This document shows positions 42,813-51,994 of a stretch of 64,000 nt of DNA, in pieces. Each line of letters begins with the position of its first letter. Positions within the stretch are counted from its first letter, which is position 1. Made by a program: the position numbers and the translations under genes. The DNA lies in NCBI RefSeq assembly GCF_016907475.1, contig NZ_JAFBCA010000001.1:4340001-4404000 (forward strand). Reading direction: 5' to 3'. This DNA is from Nocardioides cavernae (lineage in GTDB: Bacteria > Actinomycetota > Actinomycetes > Propionibacteriales > Nocardioidaceae). The notes under the pieces were generated by a model. That model was not told the origin of the DNA. It was given only the letters and a program-made list of their open reading frames with translations, and made no database searches.

Positions 42813-43690
42813 CCTTCGACCTGCAAGCCCACCGCGGCGGTGCGGGGCTCTGGCCCGAGAACACGCTCGAGGCCTTCGGTCGGGCCCTCGCGCTCGGGGT
42901 CTCCACCCTCGAGCTCGACGTCCACCTGACCGCGGACGACGACGTCGTGGTCCACCACGACCCGACCGTCCACGGCGGACTGGCCGACGCGAGGAGGATC
43001 CGCGAGCTCAGCCGCGCCGACCTCCCGCCGTCGATGCCGCTGCTCCGGCAGGTCGCCGCGCTCCTCGCCGAGCGCGGCGCCGACCGGGTGCGGGTCAACC
43101 TCGAGATCAAGTACGACGCCCTCGACGCCAGCGGCCTCACCTCCCGTAAGGCGTTCGTCGAGCGGGTCGTCGACGCCCTGCGCGTGGACGGGCTCGTCCC
43201 CCGCACGAGCATCCAGTGCTTCGACTGGGGCGTGCTGGACCGCGTCGGTGAGGCCGAGCCATCCCTCGCGCGCAACCTGCTCGTCTCCCCGAAGTACCTC
43301 GGGGGCGCCGGCGGGGCGCCGTCGCCGTGGTTCGACGGGCTCGCGGTCGACGACGACTTCATCACCACCGCAGCCCGGCAGGGCTTCACGGCGATCTCGC
43401 CGATCCACGGGTCGCCGTTCCGCTCCGGCGTGGACGATCCGGCGTACCAGCCCTTCACGACGGCGGAACTGGTCGACGCCGCGCACACCGCGGAGCTGGC
43501 GGTCGTGCCCTACGTCGTCGACGACGCGCCCACCATGCGCCACCTCGTGCGCCTGGGGGTCGACGGGCTGATCACCAACCACCCCGAGCGGCTCCGCGAC
43601 GTGCTCGCCGACGAGGGCCGCAGCCTCCCGCCCACGTTTCCCGGCGGCGCAGGCAACCTGCCGCCGGTCCGGAGCGTCTCCTCGACATGA
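42809..43690 (+). CDS. glycerophosphodiester phosphodiesterase, cytoplasmic type
   Basis: 293 residues from GTG 42809 in the overlap GTGA with the acyl-CoA synthetase stop. Motifs QAHRGGAGLWPENTLEAFGRA (HRG and E/N region), LELDVHLTADDDVVVHHDP and GVDGLITNHPERL identify the GDPD family. Unlike the gene at 8442 it lacks a signal peptide, so it acts inside the cell. Coupling to a fatty-acid ligase suggests joint recycling of acyl and glycerol-phosphate parts of phospholipids (inference). Confidence 0.92.
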   Translation: MTFDLQAHRGGAGLWPENTLEAFGRALALGVSTLELDVHLTADDDVVVHHDPTVHGGLADARRIRELSRADLPPSMPLLRQVAALLAERGADRVRVNLEIKYDALDASGLTSRKAFVERVVDALRVDGLVPRTSIQCFDWGVLDRVGEAEPSLARNLLVSPKYLGGAGGAPSPWFDGLAVDDDFITTAARQGFTAISPIHGSPFRSGVDDPAYQPFTTAELVDAAHTAELAVVPYVVDDAPTMRHLVRLGVDGLITNHPERLRDVLADEGRSLPPTFPGGAGNLPPVRSVSST

Positions 43691-44760
43691 CCCCCTCCTT
43701 CCGCGCGGCCTCGCGCGCCACCCTGGTCGCTGCCGCCGCCCTCGCCCTCGCCGCCGGGCTGTCGCCGGCGACCTCCGCGACCTCCGCCGCTGACACGAGC
43801 AGCCGTCCTGCCCCCACGACCGTCCTCGACGTCCGCGGCCTCGAGCAGGGAGACCCGCCCGCCGTCGCCTGGAGCGAGCGGCGTTCCGGCCGGACCGTGA
43901 TCCACGGGACCGGCGGCACCCGCACGCCCGCGCCCAACCGCCTCGACCAGTTCGCGCCGATGGGCTCCGGCCACGTCATCCAGACCATCGGTGCCGGCGG
44001 TGCCAGGACCCGCTGGATCGGCGCCGACGGCACCCCCGGCCCGCGCGAGTGGCGCACCGGCTACGGACTGGCGGTCTCGGCCCAGGGCAAGGCCGTCGCC
44101 TTCTCGGGCAGGGCCGGCAAGGTCTGGTCGATCGACGAGGCGGGCGACCGGGTGCTGTCGTTCAACCCGGTCCCCATCTCCGGCAAGGGGCGGGCGGTGG
44201 CGCTGTTCGGCGAGGACTGCAAGGAGAGCGCGACGAGCACCGGGTGCTCGATCTACGTCAACGGACCCAACCGCGCCTACTACACGTCCTCGCACGGCAT
44301 CGTCGACCGGCCGCCGCACCTGCGACTCACCTCGACCGGGCGCGGGCGGTGGATCGGCGGCATCACCTCGCTGAGCGACATGGGCTCGTGCAGCGCGATG
44401 CTGCGCAGCTGGAACGTGAAGTGGCGCACCTGCGACAACCAGCTCTCCGACATCTCCCCTGACAACCGCCACGTCCTCGGCACCCCGGCGTACGCCGACG
44501 GCTTCGGCCCCGGGACGCTCGACCTCCTCACCACCGCCGACGGCTCGGTGGCGAGGTCGTTCACCTCGGCCCGCAACGGCCGCTCGGCGACGTACTTCGA
44601 CGAGGTCTGGGAGGACGCCGGGCACGTGCTCGTCGTGACCTACCAGGCCGACCGGTGGGCGGTCGTGCGGCTCGGCGTCGATGGCTCGATGGAGTACGCC
44701 GTCGCACCCCGGCGCGGGACGATGGACGCCCGGGCGCCGTTCCGGCTCCAGACCCGCTGA
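43687..44760 (+). CDS. secreted protein of unknown function
   Basis: 357 residues from ATG 43687, overlapping the GDPD stop by 4 nt. An Ala-rich signal peptide (about 1-31, FRAASRATLVAAAALALAAG) precedes a mature domain rich in Gly/Trp/Asp strands (GAGGARTRWIGADGTPGPR, GGITSLSDMGSCSAML), compatible with a propeller-like fold. Two Cys pairs occur (DCKESATSTGC, and SCS with TCDN). Translational coupling to the lipid genes suggests an envelope role, but nothing catalytic is visible. Confidence 0.72.
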   Translation: MTPSFRAASRATLVAAAALALAAGLSPATSATSAADTSSRPAPTTVLDVRGLEQGDPPAVAWSERRSGRTVIHGTGGTRTPAPNRLDQFAPMGSGHVIQTIGAGGARTRWIGADGTPGPREWRTGYGLAVSAQGKAVAFSGRAGKVWSIDEAGDRVLSFNPVPISGKGRAVALFGEDCKESATSTGCSIYVNGPNRAYYTSSHGIVDRPPHLRLTSTGRGRWIGGITSLSDMGSCSAMLRSWNVKWRTCDNQLSDISPDNRHVLGTPAYADGFGPGTLDLLTTADGSVARSFTSARNGRSATYFDEVWEDAGHVLVVTYQADRWAVVRLGVDGSMEYAVAPRRGTMDARAPFRLQTR

Positions 44761-44844
44761 CGGGGCGCCGGGGGGCCGACCCTGTCTAGACCTCAGGGCA
44801 ATTACCGATGCACGCAACGGCCCCCGGCTGCTCCACTAAAGGGC

Positions 44845-46995
44845 ATGCACCGACAGATCGCTGGCACCCTGACCGGCCGCGTGACCAAGTGGGTCGTCCT
44901 CGTGGCGGTCCTGGCGCTCACCGGGATCATGGCCACCTTCTCGGCCAAGCTCACCTCCGTCCAGAACAACGAGGCCTCCTCGTGGCTGCCCGAGTCGGCG
45001 GAGTCGACCCAGGTCCTGGAGGAGCTGTCCGAGACCGTCGACCCCAACGACATCCCCACCCTGGTGGTCTACCAGCGTGACGGAGGGCTGACCGAGGACG
45101 ACCTCGCCCAGATCGAGGCTGACGGCCCGGAGATCGCCGAGATCGACGGTGTCACCGACGAGGGCGTGCTGACGCCCGCGGCCGCGGAGGCAGCTGCGGC
45201 CCAGGGGGCGCCGGTGCCGACGCTGGTGTCCGACGACGGCGAGGTCGCCTACCTCTACTTCGTGCTCAACTTCGGGGCCAACGGCTGGAACGCAATCCCC
45301 GACGCCGCCGACGAGATCCGTGACATCGCCACGCTCGACGGCGGACAGGTCCACCTCGCCGGCTACGGCGGCCAGGCCGCCGACTCCGCCGAGGCCTTCG
45401 AGGGCATCGACACCAACCTGATCTTCGCGACGCTCGCCGTCGTCATCGTGATCCTGCTCTTCACCTACCGGAGCCCGATCCTGTGGCTGCTCCCGATCCT
45501 CTGCGCCGTCTCGGCCAACTTCATCGCGACCGGCCTGGTCTACCTCCTCGCGAAGTACGCCGACCTCACGGTCAACGGCCAGAGCCAGGCCATCCTCAGC
45601 ATCCTGGTGATCGGGGCCGGCACCGACTACGCGTTGCTGCTCGTCGCCCGCTACAGGGAAGAGCTCCGTCGTCACGAGGACCGCCACGAGGCGATGGCGT
45701 TCGCGCTGCACCGCGCCGCGCCGGCGATCTTCGCCAGCGCGGCGACCGTCGCCGTCGGCATGCTGTGCCTGTCGTTCGCCGACCTCAACTCCACCGCCGG
45801 CCTCGGCCCGGTCCTGGCCATCGGCGTCGCCGTCACCATGCTCGTGATGGTGACGCTGCTGCCCGCTCTGCTGGTGATCTGCGGCCGCTGGGTCTTCTGG
45901 CCCAAGCGCCCTGCCTACCGCAGCGCCGAGCCCACCGCCAACGGCTTCTGGGCTCGCGTCGGCCGCGCGATCAGCCACCGCCCGCGCCGGGTCTGGATCA
46001 CGACCACCGGTCTCCTGCTGCTGGCCTGCCTCGGCCTCTTCCGGCTCGACGCGTCCGGGCTCTCCACCGAGGACACCTACACGAAGGAGTTCGACTCCAT
46101 CAAGGGCCAGGCGCTGCTCGCCGACCACGGCCTGGCCGACAACTCCAACACGATCCAGGTCGTCACCAACGCCGACCAGGCAGCCGACGTCGCGGCGTCG
46201 CTGGAGGGCGTCGAGGGCCTCGGCGCCCCGGGAGAGGTCCAGCCGATCTCCGACGGCCGGGTGTGGTTCGAGGCGACCGTCAACGCCGACATCTCCTCCA
46301 CCACCGCGGCCGACATCGTGGAGTCCAGCCGCGAGGCCGTCCACGGGGTGACGGGTGCCGACGCGCTCGTCGGAGGCGGTGCCGCGTTCTACCTCGACAC
46401 CAAGATCGCCTCCGAGCGGGACAGCTGGGTCATCATGCCGCTGGTGCTGGCAGTCGTGCTGCTGATCCTGATCGGGCTGCTGCGGGCCGTCGTCGCCCCC
46501 GTGATCCTCATCGCGACCGTGGTGCTGTCCTTCGGCGCCGCGCTGGGCATCTCGGCGCTGCTCTTCGAGTACGTCTTCGGCTTCGCCGGGTCCGACCCCG
46601 GGTTCCCGCTGTTCGCCTTCGTGTTCCTCGTGGCGCTGGGCATCGACTACAACATCTTCCTGATGACCCGGGTGAGGGAGGAGACCGTCACCTACGGCAC
46701 CCGCAAGGGCTCGCTCATCGGCCTGGCGTCCACCGGAGGCGTCATCACCTCGGCCGGCATCGTCCTCGCCGCCACCTTCCTGGTGCTGGGCTCGCTGCCG
46801 CTGGTGTTCCTCGCCGAGCTGGGCGTGGCCGTGGCCCTCGGCGTCATGCTCGACACACTCGTCGTCCGGTCGGTCCTGGTCACGGCGCTCAACCTCGACC
46901 TGGGCGGCAAGATCTGGTGGCCGAGCAAGCTCGACTCAGCCGACATCCCGCTCACCGAGAGCGAGGCGGAGGCCCCGTTGGAGACGGTGCACTAA
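44845..46995 (+). CDS. MMPL-family (RND superfamily) transporter
   Basis: 716 residues, about 11 membrane helices. An N-terminal helix (LVAVLALTGIMATFSAKLTS), a large extracytoplasmic loop (about 35-185), a first six-helix block with the motif GAGTDYALLLVARYREELRR, a second external domain (about 395-505) and a last helix block with LVALGIDYNIFLMTRVREE. The GxGxDYxxxL and GIDYN patterns identify the proton-driven MmpL/HpnN group that exports lipids or related compounds. The 84 bp upstream hold no clear promoter. Substrate unknown. Confidence 0.93.
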   Translation: MHRQIAGTLTGRVTKWVVLVAVLALTGIMATFSAKLTSVQNNEASSWLPESAESTQVLEELSETVDPNDIPTLVVYQRDGGLTEDDLAQIEADGPEIAEIDGVTDEGVLTPAAAEAAAAQGAPVPTLVSDDGEVAYLYFVLNFGANGWNAIPDAADEIRDIATLDGGQVHLAGYGGQAADSAEAFEGIDTNLIFATLAVVIVILLFTYRSPILWLLPILCAVSANFIATGLVYLLAKYADLTVNGQSQAILSILVIGAGTDYALLLVARYREELRRHEDRHEAMAFALHRAAPAIFASAATVAVGMLCLSFADLNSTAGLGPVLAIGVAVTMLVMVTLLPALLVICGRWVFWPKRPAYRSAEPTANGFWARVGRAISHRPRRVWITTTGLLLLACLGLFRLDASGLSTEDTYTKEFDSIKGQALLADHGLADNSNTIQVVTNADQAADVAASLEGVEGLGAPGEVQPISDGRVWFEATVNADISSTTAADIVESSREAVHGVTGADALVGGGAAFYLDTKIASERDSWVIMPLVLAVVLLILIGLLRAVVAPVILIATVVLSFGAALGISALLFEYVFGFAGSDPGFPLFAFVFLVALGIDYNIFLMTRVREETVTYGTRKGSLIGLASTGGVITSAGIVLAATFLVLGSLPLVFLAELGVAVALGVMLDTLVVRSVLVTALNLDLGGKIWWPSKLDSADIPLTESEAEAPLETVH

Positions 46996-47001
46996 CAGGG
47001 G

Positions 47002-47778
47002 TCAGGCGGAGGTCGCGAGGGTCAGGACCTCCGCGCCGTCCTCGGTGATGGCGATCGTGTGCTCGCTGTGCGCGGTCAGGCAGCCGGTGGCGCTGCGCAG
47101 CGTCCAGCCGTCGTCGTCGGTCACCAGCTCGTCGGTGTCGGCCATGATCCACGGCTCGAGCGCCAGCAGCAGGCCGGGGCGGAGCTTGTAGCCCCGGCCC
47201 GGTCGGCCGTCGTTGGACACGTGGGGGTCCTGGTGCATCGTCGTGCCGATGCCGTGGCCGCCGAACTGCATGTTGATCGGGTAGCCCGCGTCGCCCAGGA
47301 CCGTGCCGATCGCGTGTGACAGGTCGCCGATCCGAGCGCCCGGGCCGGCGGCGGCGATGCCGGCGGCCAGCGCCCGCTCGGTGGTCTCGATCATCTCGAC
47401 GCTCCCCGCCGGGCGGCTCTCCCCCACCACGAAGCTGATGGCCGAGTCGGCGGCGACCCCGTCGAGGCGGACCGCGAGGTCGAGGGTGAGCAGGTCGCCG
47501 TCGGCGAGGCGCTGGTCGCGCGGGCGCCCGTGCAGCACGGCGTCGTTGACCGCCGTGCAGACGTAGTGGCCGAACGGGCCCCGACCGAAGGACGGGGCGT
47601 AGTCGACGTAGCAGGACTCGGCGCCCGCCTCGCGGATCATCTCGGCCGTCCAGCGGTCGAGGTCGAGCAGGTTGGTGCCGACGTCGCTGCGCGAGCGCAG
47701 CGTCTGCAGGATGTCGCCGACGAGGGCGCCGGTGCGGCGGGCGCGGTCGACCTGGGCCGGGGTGAGGATCTCGATCAT
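47002..47778 (-). CDS. map: methionine aminopeptidase, type I
   Basis: 258 residues with the metal-ligand series of MetAP: His in NDAVLHGRP, Asp in LLTLDLAVRLDGVAADSA (two Asp), His in FGGHGIGTTMHQDPHV, Glu in LLALEPWI and Glu in SEHTIAIT. It removes the initiator Met of new proteins. It is a free-standing gene, not in the ribosomal operon, so probably a second map in this genome (inference). It starts at ATG 47778 and converges with the MMPL gene. Confidence 0.95.
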   Translation of the reverse strand: MIEILTPAQVDRARRTGALVGDILQTLRSRSDVGTNLLDLDRWTAEMIREAGAESCYVDYAPSFGRGPFGHYVCTAVNDAVLHGRPRDQRLADGDLLTLDLAVRLDGVAADSAISFVVGESRPAGSVEMIETTERALAAGIAAAGPGARIGDLSHAIGTVLGDAGYPINMQFGGHGIGTTMHQDPHVSNDGRPGRGYKLRPGLLLALEPWIMADTDELVTDDDGWTLRSATGCLTAHSEHTIAITEDGAEVLTLATSA

Positions 47779-47788
47779 CGGGGCGCCA

Positions 47789-48478
47789 TCATCTCAGTCC
47801 CAGCCTCGCACACTGCTTGCGCGTGTCACCGCTGCACAGGTCGTCGAGGGTGAGGATCCCCTCGGCCACCAGGACGGAGGTGAGGGTGTCGACGGTGACG
47901 TCGCGGTCGCTGTAGAGCCACGACTCCACCCCGTCGACGTCCTCGCCGCCCTCGACGGGCTCGTCGGCGAGGTAGGCCACGGCCAGGTCGGCGGCACGGT
48001 CGCTCATCGCTCCCGTCGGCACGTACGTCATCGTCTTCTCCTCGCCGCGGACGATGTCGCGGGCGGCCTCCACGTCCGAGCCCGTCTGGCGGGCCAGCGA
48101 GCCGCTCTCGAGGCCCACGAAGCGGTCCGAGCCGGGGACGAGCTCACCGAGCGAGATGACGGGCAGGTCGCCGCCGGCGAGGGTGTCGAGGTCGTCGGGG
48201 TCGACCGGCACCACGACCACCACGTCCGCCGAGGCGGCCTCCGCCTGGCGCGCCTGGCTCTTCTGGGTGGCGGCGTCGCCCTCGGCGTCGTACACCCGCA
48301 CGCGGCACTCGTCGCAGGTCGACTCCACCCGGTCGGTGAGCCGGTCGAGGTCCACCACGCGGGACGAGGAGTCCCCGCCGTCGGCCACGAGCACCGCGAT
48401 GGTCGGCTCGTCGCCGACGCAGCCCGACAGCAGCGGGGCGACGACGAGGGCAGCGGTGAGGAGTCTTGCGCGGAGCAT
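47789..48478 (-). CDS. short periplasmic-binding-protein-like lipoprotein
   Basis: 229 residues. Lipoprotein signal (RLLTAALVVAPLLSGC, lipobox LSGC) followed by a type-1 binding-protein-like start (PTIAVLVADGGDSSSRV, then QARQAEAASADVVVVVPVDP, and LAGGDLPVISLGEL). It is shorter than a full sugar-binding protein (about 310+) and ends after the region LVAEGILTLDDLCSGDTRKQC; so it is a reduced form. It lies close to the ROK/ABC cluster on the same strand and may be an accessory binding protein of it. Function is inference. Confidence 0.75.
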   Translation of the reverse strand: MLRARLLTAALVVAPLLSGCVGDEPTIAVLVADGGDSSSRVVDLDRLTDRVESTCDECRVRVYDAEGDAATQKSQARQAEAASADVVVVVPVDPDDLDTLAGGDLPVISLGELVPGSDRFVGLESGSLARQTGSDVEAARDIVRGEEKTMTYVPTGAMSDRAADLAVAYLADEPVEGGEDVDGVESWLYSDRDVTVDTLTSVLVAEGILTLDDLCSGDTRKQCARLGLR

Positions 48479-48529
48479 CCGGAGGAGGTTATCGGCTCTG
48501 CCCTGCAGTGACCGCGCCGGCGGCGCCGC

Positions 48530-49762
48530 TCATCCGGCGAGCCGGGTGCCGACGCCGACGAGCGCGGTGCCGAGGGCGGCCACCGGGTCCACGAAAAGGG
48601 GCTCCAGCGCGATCTCCGCGGCACCGAGGAGCGAGGAGTCGGACCCGAGTCCCGGCAGGGTCAACGTCACCGACTCGAGGGGAGCCGGCAGCGCGCGGTT
48701 GGCGAGCCCGGCCTCCACCTCGGGGCCGACGAGCGCGTAGAGGGAGCGGAAGTAGCCCCCCAGCACCACCTGGCGGGGGTTGAAGACGTTGACGATGCTG
48801 GCCAGTCCGTGCCCGAGCGCCGTCCCGGTGGCACGGAGCGCCGGTGACGGCTCGCCGAACCCGTCGAGGACCTCGTCGAGCTGAGCCACCTTGTCGGTCG
48901 GGCAGTGGATGGCCTCGGCGATGGCGTGCGCCCCGACCTCGGTCTCCCAGCAGCCCCGGTTGCCGCAGTGGCACTCGCGCCCAGCCGGGTTGAAGCGGAG
49001 GTGGCCCACCTCGCCGGCGTACCCCCCGGCGCCCTCCAGCCGGACGCCCCCGGTGATGACGCCGGCGCCGACACCGACGTTGCCCGAGACGTAGATGAGG
49101 TCGTCCACCCCCACGGCCACCCCGCGGACGTGCTCGGCGAGCGCGCCGAGGTCGGCGTCGTTCGCGATCGACACCGGCACGTCGAGGCCGAGCGCGGCCA
49201 GGACGATGCCGCCGAACGAGACGTCGTGCCACTCGAGGTTCGGGGCGAGCCGGATCAGGCCGTCGCTGTTGCGCACGAGGCCGGGGACGCTGATCCCGAT
49301 GCCGACCAGCTGCGCGGCGTCGGGGACCTCCTCCACGACGCAGCGGATCAGTCCGGCGACGGCGGCGCCGACCTGCCACGCCTCGCCGTCGCTGCGCACC
49401 GGCGCCTGCGCCCGCTGAAGCACGCGCCCACCGAGGCCGATGCGGGCCACGACCGCCCGGTCGACCCCGAGGTCCACCGCGATGACGAACGGGCCCTGCT
49501 CGGCGATGCGGACCCCGGCCGACGGTCGGCCGGCGCCCTGGCGCGGCGTCCCCTCGACCGGGAGCACCCGCTCGGTGATGCCGAGTGCCTCCAGCTCGTT
49601 GACGAGCGCGGCGATGGTGCTGCGGTTGAGCCCCATGAGGCCGGTCAGCTCGGCGCGCGAGATCTGACCGGCTCCATGGACGTGCCGCAGGACGGTCCCG
49701 AGGTTGTGGCGACGCGCGAGCTCCTGGTTGGTGCCCAGGCCCGGACGCCGGCGGGTGGTCAT
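48530..49762 (-). CDS. ROK-family transcriptional regulator
   Basis: 410 residues. An N-terminal winged helix (about 12-75, ISRAELTGLMGLNRSTIAAL) precedes a ROK domain with the sugar-kinase-like ATP region VIAVDLGVDRAVVARIGL and the zinc/Cys motif HLRFNPAGRECHCGNRGCWETEVG. It is of the XylR/NagC repressor type, binding a sugar as inducer. The longer frame to 50680 is antisense-shadow; ATG 49762 is the start, 8 nt after the permease stop, so it is co-transcribed with the importer it presumably represses via the palindrome at 53155. Confidence 0.93.
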   Translation of the reverse strand: MTTRRRPGLGTNQELARRHNLGTVLRHVHGAGQISRAELTGLMGLNRSTIAALVNELEALGITERVLPVEGTPRQGAGRPSAGVRIAEQGPFVIAVDLGVDRAVVARIGLGGRVLQRAQAPVRSDGEAWQVGAAVAGLIRCVVEEVPDAAQLVGIGISVPGLVRNSDGLIRLAPNLEWHDVSFGGIVLAALGLDVPVSIANDADLGALAEHVRGVAVGVDDLIYVSGNVGVGAGVITGGVRLEGAGGYAGEVGHLRFNPAGRECHCGNRGCWETEVGAHAIAEAIHCPTDKVAQLDEVLDGFGEPSPALRATGTALGHGLASIVNVFNPRQVVLGGYFRSLYALVGPEVEAGLANRALPAPLESVTLTLPGLGSDSSLLGAAEIALEPLFVDPVAALGTALVGVGTRLAG

Positions 49763-49770
49763 GTCGGGCC

Positions 49771-51087
49771 CTACACGCCGGCAGAGGAACGGCGACGGCG
49801 CGAGATGGCGTCCACGCTCGCAGCGAGCAGGAGGACCCCACCCGTGACGAGGAAGTTGATGTAGCTCGCCTGGTTGAGCAGGCCGAGGCCGTTGGGGATG
49901 GTCGCGATCACCAGACCGCCGATCACCGCGTCGATCGCCCGACCCCGGCCACCGAAGAGGCTGGTGCCGCCGATCACGGCCGCGCCGACGGCGTACAGCA
50001 GCTCGTTGCCGCCACCGGAGCCCGGCGAGACCTTGCCGGTGTACGACGCGGCGAGCAGGCCGCTGATGGCTGCCATCGAGGAGCAGATGATGAAGCCGGT
50101 GATCTTCACCCGGTTGACGTTGATGCCGGCCCGGCGAGCGGCCTCGGCGTTGCCGCCGACGGCGTAGAGGTGCCGGCCGAAGCGGGTGCGGCCGAGGATG
50201 AACGTCCAGAACAGCAGGAGCACGACCACGACCGGGAGCACCCACGGGATGCCGCTGATGTTGAACAGCGCCGGGTTGGGGGCGCGGTTGGCGCTGAGCA
50301 GGGCGGTGACGCCGAGCACGATCGCGCCGAGCACGACGATCCGGATGATCACCAGGCCCAGCGGCCGGTGGACCAGGCCCTTGGCGGAGAGGGTGCGGTA
50401 GCTCCACAGCGAGAGCGCGGCGTAGCCGACGACGATGAGGATCGCCGCTATCCAGCCTGCGGTCACCGGGACGTTCTTGATGGAGAGGCCGCGCAGCACC
50501 TCGTCGTTGAAGCGCAGCGAGCCGCCCGAGCCGATCAGCTTCAGCGGGATCGCCTGCAGGGCGAGGAAGAACGCGAGGGTCACCACGAAGGACGGGATCC
50601 CCAGGAAGGCGACCAGGGAGCCGATCGCGAGGCCGATCAGCGCTCCCGCGGCGACGCCGGTCAGGGTCGCGGCCCACCACGTCCAGTCGTAGTCGATGAG
50701 CATCAGCGCGATGATCGTCGCGCAGGCTCCGCCGGCCACACCGGCCGACAGGTCGATCTCGCCCAGCAGCAGGACGAAGACGATGCCCATCGCGAGCACG
50801 ATGATCGAGCCGGCCTGGATGACCAGGTTGGCCATGTTGTAGGTCGTCAGGAAGCGGTCGTGCAGCGAGCTGAAGACGATGAACAGGAAGACGAGGCCGA
50901 GGATGGCGGGCAGGGAGCCCATGTCGCCACCGCGCAGGCGGTCGAGGTATTCGCGCGCCGAGTCCTTGATGGTCGCGGCCTGCGCGTTGTCGCTGTCGAA
51001 GCCCGTGGTCTCCCGGATCGGTGCCGGGCTGGGAACGGTGCCGGTGCCGCCCGCGGAGTCGGGGCTGGGGACGTCGGTGTCAGTCAT
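49771..51087 (-). CDS. sugar ABC transporter permease (CUT2 type)
   Basis: 438 residues with about ten helices; MAVLLGEIDLSAG-type motif is LLLGEIDLSAGVAGGAC and the EAA-like/late loop is YAVGAAVIGGTSLFGGRGRAIDAVIGG, typical of XylH/RbsC permeases. A long N-terminal acidic tail (about 1-55) is extra. The partner genes are the ATPase upstream (13 nt gap) and the binding protein further upstream. Substrate probably a pentose or related sugar by family; not provable here. Confidence 0.93.
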   Translation of the reverse strand: MTDTDVPSPDSAGGTGTVPSPAPIRETTGFDSDNAQAATIKDSAREYLDRLRGGDMGSLPAILGLVFLFIVFSSLHDRFLTTYNMANLVIQAGSIIVLAMGIVFVLLLGEIDLSAGVAGGACATIIALMLIDYDWTWWAATLTGVAAGALIGLAIGSLVAFLGIPSFVVTLAFFLALQAIPLKLIGSGGSLRFNDEVLRGLSIKNVPVTAGWIAAILIVVGYAALSLWSYRTLSAKGLVHRPLGLVIIRIVVLGAIVLGVTALLSANRAPNPALFNISGIPWVLPVVVVLLLFWTFILGRTRFGRHLYAVGGNAEAARRAGINVNRVKITGFIICSSMAAISGLLAASYTGKVSPGSGGGNELLYAVGAAVIGGTSLFGGRGRAIDAVIGGLVIATIPNGLGLLNQASYINFLVTGGVLLLAASVDAISRRRRSSAGV

Positions 51088-51100
51088 GTCGTGCTCCTTC

Positions 51101-51877
51101 TCAGACGGACGCGGTGGCGGGGTTCTCGGAGATGCCGAGGTCGCCGGAGCGTCCGGCGGTGATGAGCTCGACGACCTGGCTGTGGTTGACGTCCTTCGCG
51201 GGGACGTCGGCGGCCACCCGGCCGAGGTAGAGCGCGGTGATCCGGTCGGCGACCTCGAAGACGTCGCCCATGTTGTGCGAGATCAGCACGACGCCGAGGC
51301 CGCGGTCCGCGAGGCGGCGGACGAGGTCGAGCACCTGGCGCGTCTGGGCGACGCCGAGGGCCGCGGTGGGCTCGTCGAGGAGGACGACCTTGGAGTTCCA
51401 GAGCACGGCCTTGGCGATCGCGACCGTCTGGCGCTGACCGCCCGAGAGGCTGGCGACGCTCTGGCGCACCGACTTCACGGTGCGCACGGAGAGGGACGCG
51501 AGGGTCTCGCGGGCGCGCGACTCCATGGTGATCTCGTCGAGGCCGACGCCCTTCTTCTCCTCGCGGCCGAGGAACATGTTCTGGACGATGTCGAGGTTGT
51601 CGCAGAGGGCGAGGTCCTGGTAGACGACCTCGACGCCGAGGTGGGCCACGTCACGCGGGCCGTGCACCTCGACCTTGTTGCCGTCGAAGAAGTAGTCACC
51701 GCTGTCGCGGCCGTAGATGCCGGCGATGATCTTGACGAGCGTGGACTTGCCGGCGCCGTTGTCGCCGACCAGGGCGGTGACCTGTCCGGGGTAGACGGCG
51801 AAGTCGACGTCGTGCAGCACGTGCACCACGCCGAAGCTCTTGTTGACGCCGCGCAGCTCGAGCAGCGGTTGAACCAT
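51101..51877 (-). CDS. sugar ABC transporter ATP-binding protein, single NBD
   Basis: 258 residues with Walker A ALVGDNGAGKSTLVKIIAG (about 35-44), Q-loop region VVYQDLALCDNL, signature SVASLSGGQRQTVAIAKA, Walker B VVLLDEPTAAL and switch His in VVLISHNMGDVF. XylG/RbsA proteins usually hold two NBDs in about 500 residues; this has only one, as in the FrcA-like subgroup, so it would act as a homodimer. Its upstream intergenic region holds a strong hairpin after the binding-protein gene. Confidence 0.94.
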   Translation of the reverse strand: MVQPLLELRGVNKSFGVVHVLHDVDFAVYPGQVTALVGDNGAGKSTLVKIIAGIYGRDSGDYFFDGNKVEVHGPRDVAHLGVEVVYQDLALCDNLDIVQNMFLGREEKKGVGLDEITMESRARETLASLSVRTVKSVRQSVASLSGGQRQTVAIAKAVLWNSKVVLLDEPTAALGVAQTRQVLDLVRRLADRGLGVVLISHNMGDVFEVADRITALYLGRVAADVPAKDVNHSQVVELITAGRSGDLGISENPATASV

Positions 51878-51922
51878 GGTCCCACTTCCGATCAGCAGAA
51901 TTTGTTGTGCGAGAGGACGGAG

Positions 51923-51961
51923 GACGACGCCCGGGCCGAATGGTCCGGCCCGGGCGTCGTC
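51923..51961 (-). terminator. 16-bp-stem intercistronic hairpin
   Basis: Perfect 16-nt arms (51923-51938 and 51946-51961) with a 7-nt loop between the binding-protein stop and the ATPase start. No T-run follows on the minus strand. Such hairpins commonly reduce downstream transcription or stabilise the upstream mRNA, giving more binding protein than transporter. Confidence 0.7.
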
Positions 51962-51994
51962 GTACCGCTGAGGGTCAGGCTGTCCCGATCGGGA

